Shown: in pieces, positions 43,062-50,769 of the stretch
How the letters are laid out: each line of letters begins with the position of its first letter
How positions within the stretch are numbered: the first letter of the stretch is position 1
From: Chitinophaga sp.
GTDB taxonomy: Bacteria > Bacteroidota > Bacteroidia > Chitinophagales > Chitinophagaceae
Assembly: GCF_017745275.1 (NCBI RefSeq)
Contig: NZ_JAGHZS010000010.1
Span: 538,073 to 602,072 of the forward strand
DNA: 64,000 nucleotides
Direction: 5' to 3'
Notes under the pieces: generated by a model
Told to the model about the DNA's origin: nothing
Databases searched by the model: none
What the model saw: only the letters and a program-made list of their open reading frames with translations
Program-made: the position numbers and the translations under genes

Positions 43062-43282
43062 TTATTTTTTATCCCGCATTTTGCGCAGGTAGAGGGCTAT
43101 ACGATTTTTATCGCCAGCCGGCGGGCCCTTGTCACGCAGGCTTTCAGCGAAGATGGAATTGAATACTTTGACTACTGGAAACCCCAGTTGCTCCTGTACC
43201 CACAGGTTATCGAGGCCAGTTTAACCAGGTGTGCTGCAAGACCGGTCCCAATAGGGCCGGCACCGATAATACCTGTTTCCAT
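43062..43282 (-). pseudogene. Remnant of an NADPH-dependent F420 reductase-like oxidoreductase
   Basis: From an ATG at 43282 the minus strand reads METGIIGAGPIGTGLAAHLV, a perfect dinucleotide-binding start, then hits a stop within 40 codons. In another frame the DNA continues DNLWVQEQLGFPVVKVFNSI and then FAESLRDKGPPAGDKNRIAL, which matches the middle of NADP oxidoreductase/F420-reductase-like proteins. The piece between (about 80 codons) and the C-terminal part are missing. An internal deletion with loss of frame and a 3' truncation explain this. It follows the SRPBCC operon by about 20 bp. Confidence 0.75.
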
Positions 43283-43302
43283 GGTGCAATTTTTTAGATG
43301 CG

Positions 43303-43764
43303 TTATTTAGGAAGTCCTCCGCCTTTAGGATTGGGTTGCCCTTTACCGGTGGTGATCAGGTCACGCAGGCTGTTGTTGATATAGCCACTCCAGGCGTTAT
43401 GGCATATATCATAACATTCATAAGCAGGTACCAACCCGCGATGGGTGAAATGAACGGCTGTCTGATTTCCTTTTTGAGTGATATCAAATTCGAGATGAGT
43501 GTTAATCCACTCAGTTTTATCTTTTGTAAAAGTGAAATCATTTTCCAGTACCTGCCATACCACTTTTTTGTCCGGCACTATTTCTACCAGTTTCATTCTG
43601 CAGGTATGAAGACCAGTCACTTCATAGAAAAACTCATCATGGAGCTGCGTGGTGCCACCAGTAATGTTTTCGGACCACCAGCCACGAATATTCGTGATAG
43701 CCTGGAATACGTCATGTGGTGCTTGTGGTACCACAAAGGTAGTGTTGAAATCAGGAGTTGCCAT
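43303..43764 (-). CDS. SRPBCC-domain protein (AHSA1-like)
   Basis: The product has 153 residues: FVVPQAPHDVFQAITNIRGWWSENITG at the start, a central beta sheet (HLEFDITQKGNQTAVHFTHRG) and a C-terminal helix (WSGYINNSLRDLITTGKGQP). It would bind a small hydrophobic ligand. It is third in the operon that begins with the SRPBCC gene at 44532, 11 bp after ArsR. Confidence 0.88.
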   Translation of the reverse strand: MATPDFNTTFVVPQAPHDVFQAITNIRGWWSENITGGTTQLHDEFFYEVTGLHTCRMKLVEIVPDKKVVWQVLENDFTFTKDKTEWINTHLEFDITQKGNQTAVHFTHRGLVPAYECYDICHNAWSGYINNSLRDLITTGKGQPNPKGGGLPK

Positions 43765-43775
43765 TTGGATGTTTT

Positions 43776-44099
43776 TTAATTAGGTAATTTGTTATTCAGT
43801 AAGGTTTCCAGTTTTTTCAGTTTGGATGCCCAGAAATTATCGAAGTAAGAGAGCCAGTTCTGTAATTCACGGAACCCATCGGGCTTCAATGTACAGTAGC
43901 GTTCCCGCCCGATATCCCGGATGGAGATAAATCCTGCGGTATGCAATATTTTGATATGTTTCGAAACTGCAGGGCGACTCATATCAAAGTTGTCGGCCAG
44001 GCTATTGATCGTTAAACTATCTTCCGACAGCAGCATCAGCATTTTTCTCCTGCTGGGATCACTGATTACCTGGAAGGCATCAAGCGTTGGTGTGGCCAT
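43776..44099 (-). CDS. ArsR-family winged-helix repressor
   Basis: The product has 107 residues with AFQVISDPSRRKMLMLLSED, INSLADNFDMSRPAVSKHIKIL and ISIRDIGRERYCTLKPDGF, a complete winged helix without metal-binding cysteines. Its start overlaps the upstream SRPBCC gene by 20 bp, showing translational coupling. It probably represses the promoter at 44555-44586 through the two palindromes there. Confidence 0.92.
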   Translation of the reverse strand: MATPTLDAFQVISDPSRRKMLMLLSEDSLTINSLADNFDMSRPAVSKHIKILHTAGFISIRDIGRERYCTLKPDGFRELQNWLSYFDNFWASKLKKLETLLNNKLPN

Positions 44100-44532
44100 G
44101 TTGGAGGGTGTTTATGCGGTCGGCAATTTTATGCAGATTCTTCAACCAGCCATCTTTCAATGCAGCAAACATGCTGAGGTTTTCAGTTTCAGAGAAACCG
44201 CTATGTTCTAAAAATAATTCAGTGCCTTTGTCTTTGGGCTCCAGTCGCCACCTCACTACCGAATCAATAGCAATTTTGCCTTCGCCGGGACCACATTTCC
44301 AGGAATATGTCAGCCTTTTCAGGGGAACGATCTCCAATACTTTGCAGTAGAAAATGCCGTCGAAGTCCAGGCTGGGTATAGGCCCTGTTCTGAATTGAAA
44401 GTCGAGGCCCACAACAGGCTGGAAATCGTTTTTCATCAACCATTGTTCCATTAGTTCCGGTTTGGTCAGGTAGTCCCATACCATCTGTGCAGGGTGCGGA
44501 AAAAAGAATTGATGTTTAATTGTGTTTGCCAT
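44080..44532 (-). CDS. SRPBCC-domain protein (AHSA1-like), first gene of ArsR operon
   Basis: The product has 150 residues beginning HQFFFPHPAQMVWDYLTKPELMEQW and containing PVVGLDFQFRTGPIPSLDFDG, a standard AHSA1 layout. It is unusual in standing before, not after, the ArsR gene, and its 3' end overlaps that gene. The start codon lies 6 bp from the first operator palindrome. Confidence 0.88.
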   Translation of the reverse strand: MANTIKHQFFFPHPAQMVWDYLTKPELMEQWLMKNDFQPVVGLDFQFRTGPIPSLDFDGIFYCKVLEIVPLKRLTYSWKCGPGEGKIAIDSVVRWRLEPKDKGTELFLEHSGFSETENLSMFAALKDGWLKNLHKIADRINTLQHGHTNA

Positions 44533-44537
44533 GATAT

Positions 44538-44586
44538 GTAACTTTTAAGTTACCTAAAGATATATGTAACTTTTGAGTTACCCAAA
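44538..44586 (-). promoter_or_regulatory. Promoter and two operators of the SRPBCC-ArsR operon
   Basis: GTAACTTTTAAGTTAC (44538-44553) and GTAACTTTTGAGTTAC (44566-44581) are palindromes 28 bp apart. On the minus strand, TTTG (44583-44586), a 20-bp spacer and TATCTTTA (44555-44562) fit the Bacteroidota promoter with one mismatch in the -7 box. One operator fills the spacer and the other covers the start of transcription, so a bound repressor would block RNA polymerase twice over. Confidence 0.7.
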
Positions 44587-44614
44587 TTTTTTTCAGGAAA
44601 AGGGAATAAAGCAG

Positions 44615-44643
44615 GAGGCCATCCCGCGTAACAGGATGGCCTC
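44615..44643 (-). terminator. Hairpin terminator after the lipoprotein gene
   Basis: GAGGCCATCC (44615-44624) pairs perfectly with GGATGGCCTC (44634-44643) around a 9-nt loop, 20 bp beyond the stop of the gene at 44663. The downstream tail on the minus strand is moderately T-rich. Confidence 0.7.
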
Positions 44644-44662
44644 ATCTTTATAGGGAATGCGA

Positions 44663-45505
44663 TTATTTACTGAGGTCGGTATACTTATACCGTGTAATGT
44701 ACCCGGCTGTTTTGGTGCCTCCCGCTGTAGCCTTGTACCAGCTGGTATCTGCAACGGTCAGTTGTTGATTATCCCGGTCACGGGTATACGAAATGAAATC
44801 TGTTTCCGCACCAAGGGTATTGATGGTAGACCGGTTGGTTATTTCACGTGCAGAAAGCAGGTGCGCGCTGCCGCCCTGGTCGCCCAGCAAATAATAAGGA
44901 AATGCCAGTGTTTTGCGTGCATTCGCCACATCATTATAGCCATACTGGTGGCTCAGTGAAAGTACTTTTAGATGGTTAGCCACATCCCAATTGAATTGCT
45001 TCTCAGTGGCCACGCTATTCCCGTCCCAGGTATACTCCAGTATTTTGTCGATTTTCCCTGATCTGACTTTTACCAAGGCCACCACTTTATTATTCTCATA
45101 CACCAGGGAGTCGTAGTTGGTGGTAGCTTGTCCGGGTGCATAGGAACGGGTGAGCAAATTGCCGGCATACCGGAATTCCAGGATGGTGGCAGGCGATTCT
45201 ACTCTGCCGTTTTGCCGGTTCAGTTTTACCAGCTTTCCGTTATCATAAACGAACGTCAGCAAATCATAATAGGTTAGTCCGTTGTCGACAGAAAACTCTT
45301 CGGCCGTATGCAGGGTTTTATCAGCGTTATATGTGTACAAAACGCTGTCCTGGTTCTTTGTCACTATACCATCTCTTACCTGCGTAGCTATTGACGTGGT
45401 AATATACCAATCATTGGCAGGCGTAACAGTTTCTTTTTTGTCCTTTTTTTTGCAGCTGCTTATAAGCATGGTCAGGGCAGCAAAGCCCAATATGAGTTTC
45501 CTCAT
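44663..45505 (-). CDS. Lipoprotein of unknown function with YD-like strands
   Basis: The product has 280 residues. A lipobox (TMLISSCKKKDKK) is followed by a lysine-rich linker and then repeated beta strands of the type YTYNADKTLHTAEEF, FVYDNGKLVKLNRQNG and LEFRYAGNLLTRSYAPG, as in DUF4595-like or RHS/YD-like lipoproteins of Bacteroidota. Function is unknown. A strong promoter lies upstream at 45579-45609. Confidence 0.75.
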   Translation of the reverse strand: MRKLILGFAALTMLISSCKKKDKKETVTPANDWYITTSIATQVRDGIVTKNQDSVLYTYNADKTLHTAEEFSVDNGLTYYDLLTFVYDNGKLVKLNRQNGRVESPATILEFRYAGNLLTRSYAPGQATTNYDSLVYENNKVVALVKVRSGKIDKILEYTWDGNSVATEKQFNWDVANHLKVLSLSHQYGYNDVANARKTLAFPYYLLGDQGGSAHLLSAREITNRSTINTLGAETDFISYTRDRDNQQLTVADTSWYKATAGGTKTAGYITRYKYTDLSK

Positions 45506-45578
45506 TGTTTTAGTTTTTTGGGGTATAAATAAATGTTTGGCATACTGGTATTAGTCGCAGTATAGGTTTATATGCCTG

Positions 45579-45609
45579 CAAAGTTAGCAGTAAAGCGAAA
45601 ATATACAAA
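45579..45609 (-). promoter_or_regulatory. Bacteroidota promoter of the lipoprotein gene
   Basis: On the minus strand TTTG (45606-45609), a 19-bp spacer and TAACTTTG (45579-45586) match the consensus exactly. The leader to the ATG at 45505 would be about 65 nt. Confidence 0.7.
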
Positions 45610-45783
45610 GTAAAGATAGAGAGAAATTATTTTGTTGAGAGGAAGGTCAACTCATCTGATTATTCCCGGCGTACATTTTCTTTATCGGCCAGAATAGCGG
45701 TAGCAATGGAGTTCCCATTTTTATACGTTACATTTATCGCAGTAAAAATCATGGTGGCATAGCCATTACAAAAATAGCATGAC

Positions 45784-46173
45784 ATGAATCCTCCGGAGCA
45801 CCTCCCACTGATCAAAGGTGAAATAGCAGATTACTATTATGATCCTGTTGGTATCCTCTATTCTTATTCTAAAAATATTAAAAGAACAGTGGAAAATATT
45901 ACCGGCAATATTGCCCTGGTGAAACAGATCACGGGCAACCGTAAAGTGCCGCTATTGATTTACCTGGCTAAATCCCCGGTGCCAGACAAAGCCACGCGGC
46001 AATTTTCCGGTGAACAGGTGCCGGAAGTATATACGGCTATGGCCATGGTGTCCAAGCCGGGATTATCTGCTTTAATTATGAAGTTGGTATTCGCTATGAA
46101 AACGCCACCTATTCCCATGAAATCATTTACGGATGATGCCGTCGCCCGGGAATGGCTGATGCAGTATGTTTAA
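45784..46173 (+). CDS. Small cytoplasmic protein of unknown function (STAS-like fold possible)
   Basis: The product has 129 residues without signal peptide or membrane segment. The order LIKGEIADYYYDPVGILYSYS, RKVPLLIYLAKSPVPDKATRQF, VYTAMAMVSKPGLSALIMK and AVAREWLMQYV resembles small Bacteroidota proteins of the DUF7793/SpoIIAA-like kind, in which a STAS-type sheet is followed by a short helix. I am not sure of the family. It is convergent with the acyltransferase gene, with the palindromic repeat copy 2 between them. Confidence 0.55.
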   Translation: MNPPEHLPLIKGEIADYYYDPVGILYSYSKNIKRTVENITGNIALVKQITGNRKVPLLIYLAKSPVPDKATRQFSGEQVPEVYTAMAMVSKPGLSALIMKLVFAMKTPPIPMKSFTDDAVAREWLMQYV

Positions 46174-46229
46174 TGCATTACATTACCGGGGATTAAAGCA
46201 CCGCAAAGAAGTGATTGGGAAAGCCTAAT

Positions 46230-46338
46230 GCAGAAAGCAAAAAGCAAAAAGCTATTGTAGCGAGTGACTAGTGCGTATAAAGATCCGCTATGGTCAATCG
46301 CTACAATAGCTTTTTGCTTTTTGCTTTTTGCTTTCTGC
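46230..46338. repeat. Palindromic interspersed repeat with heptanucleotide tails (copy 2)
   Basis: The left arm (46230-46263) has AGCAAAA heptamers, then AGCTATTGTAGCGA. The right arm (46298-46338) is its inverted copy with one extra 7-bp unit. The centre is 34 bp. The unit AGCTATTG followed by YAGCGARTGAC is shared with the copy at 26902, and the heptamers there are AGCGGAA. It lies between convergent stops at 46173 and 46362, so it may also act as a terminator. More degenerate heptamer-like units continue to about 46352. Confidence 0.75.
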
Positions 46339-46361
46339 TTTACGCTTTCTGCTCCTTAATA

Positions 46362-47432
46362 TCATTTCCTTCCCGCCGTTAAATATCTTCTCACCGGTGT
46401 ATCATATACCACCATCACCAGCCAGCCAAAGCCAACCAGGAGCAGTGTTCCCAGGACAATAACCAGCGACAGTTGTGTAGCATTGGGATGATATGCATTG
46501 AACCAGTTGGCAAATATCCACATAGCAGCATAGTGGCTCATATATAGCGGGTAAGATATTTTCCCTGAAAAAACACAAAGCTTTTTCAATGAAGGAGCTA
46601 ATTGCGCACCTGCACCCAGCGCGATGAGCAATGGGAAGTACACCAGTACTGTGAGCAGTTCCGCCAGCCAGTTCCATGTAAAGTAGGGTTGAAGAAATGC
46701 TGCCAGCAGCAGTACGGTAAGACCAATAAAACCTAACCTGTTTTTGATAATTAAGTTAAAACGGAACACAATTAATCCGGCGAGGAAAGAATAAGAGATA
46801 CGTGCGCAACCTTGCCAGAAAGTATCTTTACTCCATCCACCCATCAGGTTACCGGTATGAAAAGCTACATACGAAATGGCCGCTGCGGCTATGATAGTCA
46901 ATATTACCAGGTAGCGGCGGGGTAGCCGGCAAAGTACCAGGGCATAGAAAATATTCGCCACATACTCCCAGAATAAAGACCAGGCCGGTGCATTCAATCC
47001 AAACAGGTTAAAGTAACGGTCAGGCATAAACGGGTAGGGGATCAGCAACAGGGAGCAGATAAAAAACAGGCTTATTTCACCAACAGAATAAATAGCTGGC
47101 GGCAATCCGAACGGATTGATCAGGAAGCCCAGTAAGCCTAACACACTACCTGCTATGACCAGCGGATGCAAACGGATCATACGGGATATAAAGAATTCAC
47201 GTATGCCCATTTTACCTATTCGGTTATCGTACGCATAGCCAATCACAAACCCGGATAAGCAGAAAAAGAAATCTACTGCCAGGAAGCCGTGTCCGATAAA
47301 GTTTTTGCTATAATCGGTAATGATGATTTCCATGAAGTGAAATACGACTACAGAGATGGCAGCAATTCCCCTTAACCCATCTGAAATTTCAAAGTGTTGT
47401 TTCGTTTTTAATAAAGATTCGTTCGCCATCAT
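46362..47432 (-). CDS. Acyltransferase family 3 membrane protein
   Basis: The product has 356 residues (Met 2 is an equal start). It begins FEISDGLRGIAAISVVVFHFME, with the catalytic histidine of the family in VVFHF, and has about ten membrane segments (for example VLGLLGFLINPF, WSLFWEYVANIFYALVLC). Such proteins O-acetylate exported sugars or lipids. No polysaccharide genes are adjacent, so the acceptor is unknown. Confidence 0.9.
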   Translation of the reverse strand: MMANESLLKTKQHFEISDGLRGIAAISVVVFHFMEIIITDYSKNFIGHGFLAVDFFFCLSGFVIGYAYDNRIGKMGIREFFISRMIRLHPLVIAGSVLGLLGFLINPFGLPPAIYSVGEISLFFICSLLLIPYPFMPDRYFNLFGLNAPAWSLFWEYVANIFYALVLCRLPRRYLVILTIIAAAAISYVAFHTGNLMGGWSKDTFWQGCARISYSFLAGLIVFRFNLIIKNRLGFIGLTVLLLAAFLQPYFTWNWLAELLTVLVYFPLLIALGAGAQLAPSLKKLCVFSGKISYPLYMSHYAAMWIFANWFNAYHPNATQLSLVIVLGTLLLVGFGWLVMVVYDTPVRRYLTAGRK

Positions 47433-47671
47433 TGATCACTGTTTAGTTTAATGCGTCCACAACGGGGTTGCCTGAAAAAGCGGGTAAGATACATTGAACA
47501 TTTTATTTTTTAACAGGAAAGGTGTTTTGAGGTCCAATGATGGCGGCTTGACAACTTAAAGATTGTTATGTGGTTCTGGTAATCAGTTCATTAAGTATGG
47601 GAAGTCTTCAGGCATACGATTTATACCGTATTTTCATGGCCACCACCTAGTTACTATTTAATCTATACTGT

Positions 47672-48340
47672 ATGAAAAAGTTATTATTAGTAGTATGTAG
47701 CGCTGCCCTGATGCAGGGTGTATCAGCGCAAACAAAGGACTTCCCTGCCTTTCGTATTTCGGTGAATGGCGGCTATAGTTACCGGCTTGGTAAGATTGGT
47801 TCGCAGTTTAATGGAGAAGCCAGGGATTATCTAAAGAAATTGAAGTCTGGCTTTAACATTGGCGCAGATGCCACCTATTATTTTCAAGAGAAAATGGGAG
47901 TAGGGCTGAAGTATAGCCGTTTTCATGCCTCCAATAGCGGGGTATTTCCTATTCCAGGCGGTAACGTAAGCACCTCGGATAATATCAGTATCAACTTTAT
48001 CGGCGCCATTTTCGGTACCCGTTTGTATAACAAAGCCAAAACCAATGCCTTTTATGCTAATGTAGGCCTGGGGTATCTGGGATTCCGTAATAACTCAGCA
48101 GTAGCCATCAACAAAATGATTTTAAAAGGTGGTACGGCTGGCACTAGCCTGGATTTGGGCTATGATTTCCGCATTACACGTTATCTCTCTGCAGGCGCCC
48201 AGGCATCATTGATCACAGGAACGTTGAGCAGCATCAAAATAGAACAGTCTAACGGCACCAGCAGTGTTGATCTGAAAGATGATGAAAAAGAGAACCTGAC
48301 TCACCTGAATCTTTCTGCCGGCATACGCTTCACTTTATAA
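47672..48340 (+). CDS. Outer-membrane beta-barrel protein (OmpA/OprF-like small barrel)
   Basis: The product has 222 residues with a signal peptide ending GVSAQ. The mature part alternates strands (FRISVNGGYSYRLGKIG, MGVGLKYSRFHASNSG, NAFYANVGLGYLGFRNN, LSAGIRFTL) and ends in an aliphatic-aromatic C-terminus, typical of eight-stranded outer-membrane barrels of PF13568 type. Role unknown. It stands alone. Confidence 0.78.
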   Translation: MKKLLLVVCSAALMQGVSAQTKDFPAFRISVNGGYSYRLGKIGSQFNGEARDYLKKLKSGFNIGADATYYFQEKMGVGLKYSRFHASNSGVFPIPGGNVSTSDNISINFIGAIFGTRLYNKAKTNAFYANVGLGYLGFRNNSAVAINKMILKGGTAGTSLDLGYDFRITRYLSAGAQASLITGTLSSIKIEQSNGTSSVDLKDDEKENLTHLNLSAGIRFTL

Positions 48341-48379
48341 AGAAAAAGGAACTGGCCAGTGATTTTCTGAAAATTTTGT

Positions 48380-48387
48380 TAAATTTG
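48380..48387 (+). promoter_or_regulatory. Putative -7 element for the pseudouridine-synthase-like gene
   Basis: TAAATTTG matches TAnnTTTG 26 bp upstream of the ATG at 48413. No TTTG is present at the right distance upstream. Confidence 0.35.
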
Positions 48388-48412
48388 CGCATTATTTTAA
48401 GAGAAAATAGTA

Positions 48413-49189
48413 ATGCACAGCGTGGTAAAGGAACCATCCGCGTTTTGCACGTATGACGAATCAACAACTATTCATGCACTGGCCGAAGGCCTTACCTTTT
48501 CAATAGACAATGCCCTGCACCCGCTATGCCAGCTGGCGGCAGACAAACTACAGTCACATCTGCAGTATCAGGAGGAATGGACGCATAATTTCGGGTTGTC
48601 ATCTGATGCAGAAGGGGTGATTATAGGAAAGATGTTCGGTGTATTGGCCGTTCGTACAAAAGAAGATGAGCTGGGATACCTGGCGGCATTTTCAGGTAAA
48701 CTGGCAGGTGCTAATCACCATGCAGGCTTTGTACCGCCCATATTTGACACGCTGGCAGAAGGAGGTTTCGTGAATACGGGAATGACCCAACTAACGCAAA
48801 TGAGCGAGGAAATTACCGCCCTGGAATTGTTTGACCCCCAAGGCAACGCCGCGGAAATCCATCTCCTGAAAAATTTACGTAAACATCATTCTATCTCTCT
48901 GCAAAATAAAATTTTTGACCAGTACCATTTTTTGAATAAATCGGGAAAGTCAAAAAGCCTGGTGGATATTTTTGCCGCTACCGGCCATAAGAGGCCGCCT
49001 GCAGGCGCAGGAGAATGCGCTGCACCCAAGCTGCTCCAATATGCATTTCAGCATGAAATGGAACCCCTGGCACTGGCTGAATTCTGGTGGGGACTATCGC
49101 CGAAATCCGCCTACTGGCAACACGGACATTTTTATGCCCCCTGCCGCGAAAAATGCGGACCTATACTGGCGCACATGCTGAGTAATTAG
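48413..49189 (+). CDS. RluA-type pseudouridine synthase, N-terminal domain only
   Basis: The product has 258 residues. It matches the N-terminal extension of a long Bacteroidota pseudouridine synthase: GVIIGKMFGVLAVRTKEDEL, YLAAFSGKLAGANHHAGFVPP, then RPPAGAGECAAPKLLQYAFQ, LALAEFWWGLSPKS and FYAPCREKCGPILAHML. In the long proteins the catalytic RluA domain follows; here the gene stops right after HMLSN and the next gene (49267) is unrelated. The conserved cysteines suggest a metal or RNA contact. It could be a shortened paralogue with a new role or a decayed gene. Confidence 0.8.
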   Translation: MHSVVKEPSAFCTYDESTTIHALAEGLTFSIDNALHPLCQLAADKLQSHLQYQEEWTHNFGLSSDAEGVIIGKMFGVLAVRTKEDELGYLAAFSGKLAGANHHAGFVPPIFDTLAEGGFVNTGMTQLTQMSEEITALELFDPQGNAAEIHLLKNLRKHHSISLQNKIFDQYHFLNKSGKSKSLVDIFAATGHKRPPAGAGECAAPKLLQYAFQHEMEPLALAEFWWGLSPKSAYWQHGHFYAPCREKCGPILAHMLSN

Positions 49190-49266
49190 CTGTACGCTTA
49201 TTTTTTAACCCTTTAAAACAACAGGAATCACCCTTATTTAATGCATCCCCAAAAAATTAAATCAAA

Positions 49267-49587
49267 ATGAACAAGTACGAAAGATTAAAAAATGAACTCG
49301 AAGCCATCGGTACCGGAAAAATGAAAGCCTTCGGCACCTCTATGTTGCCCATCCTGAAAAGCGGCACCCTGCTGACTTTTATCAAAGCAAGCGAATATGC
49401 CATTGGCGATATCGTATTCTGCAAAGTCAAAGGCCGCTATATTGATGCACATAAGATCACTAAAAAAGATCAGCACAAAGGCTACCTGATTGCGAATAAT
49501 CACGGCTATGAAAATGGCTGGACGAAAGTCATCTATGGAAAGGTAGTCACCGGGGAATTCGAAAACCGCGTCATTTATTCAAAATGA
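49267..49587 (+). CDS. S24/S26-family peptidase-like protein
   Basis: The product has 106 residues. AFGTSMLPILKSGTLLTFIKA carries the nucleophile serine of S24/S26 enzymes (S-M-L-P), and YAIGDIVFCKVKGRYIDAHKIT has the following strand pair; the expected lysine is replaced or displaced to HK in DAHKI. Relatives act as phage repressor-like or signal-peptidase-like proteases. No membrane segment or DNA-binding domain is present. Confidence 0.75.
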   Translation: MNKYERLKNELEAIGTGKMKAFGTSMLPILKSGTLLTFIKASEYAIGDIVFCKVKGRYIDAHKITKKDQHKGYLIANNHGYENGWTKVIYGKVVTGEFENRVIYSK

Positions 49588-49609
49588 TCCGGGAAGAATT
49601 TCCCTCTTT

Positions 49610-50389
49610 TTATTCCAGCAATAAGTTTTCCCGCCCCGCAAATAATTCCCTGATAAAAGCCTGTAGCTGTTCTCCCGCAAAAGTAATCGTTGATTCATGG
49701 GAGCAGTAAATTACCCAGTTATAATCCTCATCACAATAAGCACATTCTTCTTTTTCCGGCCGGAAATCGCCGGAGGGAATAGCTGTGATGATACCTTCTT
49801 CTGTTATCTCCAATACATAAGGCGCGGCGTAAGCACTGATAAAATGGGTGAGTGCCGCATAGTCATTGGCAGTAAGGTGGGTGGTATGGAGATAGATAAC
49901 GCCTGTAGGACACTTGGGATCAACCGGATCCCAGTAGTTACCATCATAATTCCAGCGTTCCAGTAATTGCTGATCTACTGCCTGTTTGTCTTCTTCGTTT
50001 AGCCGGCGACGGTAGGGAAGCGGTGGCGTTTGTGCCAGCGCTTCAGTGGTGATGTGGTGTATGAAATCAATGAATTTAGCCCGCTCTTCCGCGATGGCAG
50101 CTGCTTCTACAGGGTGTTCTATTTCTGCTGAAAATGGAAGTTGTGCAGTCCTTCCAATTTCTGCTAAGGTATCACGTGACACATCATTTTGACCGGTCAG
50201 CAATTCTATTTCGCCGAGTATGGCCTGCAGTATATTATAGCGGGGGAATAAGTTGTAGTCATTATCGGTATACGTATACTCCGGAAAATCTTCACCCGTG
50301 CGTTCCTGTTGATACCGGTTCGTCCAGTAAGTAATATGCTCCATACAATAGCGGCGGGCCGCTGTCATCAATGCGTCTGAAAAGGTCAT
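49610..50389 (-). CDS. Cytoplasmic protein of unknown function
   Basis: The product has 259 residues, acidic and without signal peptide. Residues near the C-terminus have CAYCDEDYNWVIYCSHESTITFAG, with CxxC and a third cysteine that might bind metal. An N-terminal helical part (MTAARRYCMEHITYWTNRYQQ) precedes a beta-rich part (VIYLHTTHLTANDYAALTHF). I do not recognise the family. It is convergent with the S24-like gene. Confidence 0.6.
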   Translation of the reverse strand: MTFSDALMTAARRYCMEHITYWTNRYQQERTGEDFPEYTYTDNDYNLFPRYNILQAILGEIELLTGQNDVSRDTLAEIGRTAQLPFSAEIEHPVEAAAIAEERAKFIDFIHHITTEALAQTPPLPYRRRLNEEDKQAVDQQLLERWNYDGNYWDPVDPKCPTGVIYLHTTHLTANDYAALTHFISAYAAPYVLEITEEGIITAIPSGDFRPEKEECAYCDEDYNWVIYCSHESTITFAGEQLQAFIRELFAGRENLLLE

Positions 50390-50593
50390 GTTGCAATGAT
50401 AAGAAAATAATCAATGAAACTGCAAATACACCGCGTAGTGGCGATGTTGGAGGAGAAAAAGCGTTAACATTAGATAACAGAAGCAGCCTCAGTCTGGCAC
50501 AGTTTTATCATTTACTATAACAACGAAAAAATTAAACAGTCTGCAGATGTTTAACCTTACATTATTCATCACGTATCTTCAAACCTGACAATC

Positions 50594-50728
50594 ATGAGAG
50601 CGTTTAAATATTTCATTGTTTCCGTAGTATTGATAGCCGGATTAAGTAGTTGCCTTGTAGTCCGCGACAGGACCGGGTATTACCGCCCTTACCATCACCA
50701 CCATTATTATCACGGTTATTACAGATAG
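50594..50728 (+). CDS. Small lipoprotein with His/Tyr-rich tail
   Basis: ATG at 50594 opens a 44-codon frame. A signal segment (MRAFKYFIVSVVLIAGLSSC) ends at a lipobox cysteine at residue 20, and the remaining 24 residues are rich in His and Tyr (YYRPYHHHHYYHGYYR). The end of the gene abuts a strong terminator at 50734. The tail could bind metal; this is inference. Confidence 0.7.
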   Translation: MRAFKYFIVSVVLIAGLSSCLVVRDRTGYYRPYHHHHYYHGYYR

Positions 50729-50733
50729 TTGTG

Positions 50734-50769
50734 ATCCTGCTGCGCGCTTAGCGTGCAGCAGGATTTTTT
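50734..50769. terminator. Bidirectional terminator overlapping the exonuclease III stop codon
   Basis: ATCCTGCTGCGCGC (50734-50747) and GCGTGCAGCAGGAT (50751-50764) form a 14-bp stem with one mismatch, loop TTA, then a T-run. The TTA loop is the stop codon of the exonuclease gene on the minus strand, so the last codons of that gene form the stem. Confidence 0.85.

Noticed and set aside
21717..44532. The two ArsR/SRPBCC operons as one duplicated block
   Set aside because: Gene order, operators and neighbouring genes differ (ArsR-VOC-SRPBCC versus SRPBCC-ArsR-SRPBCC), so separate origin is more likely.
46230..46338. CRISPR-like repeat
   Set aside because: Heptamers are adjacent without spacers, and no cas genes are present.
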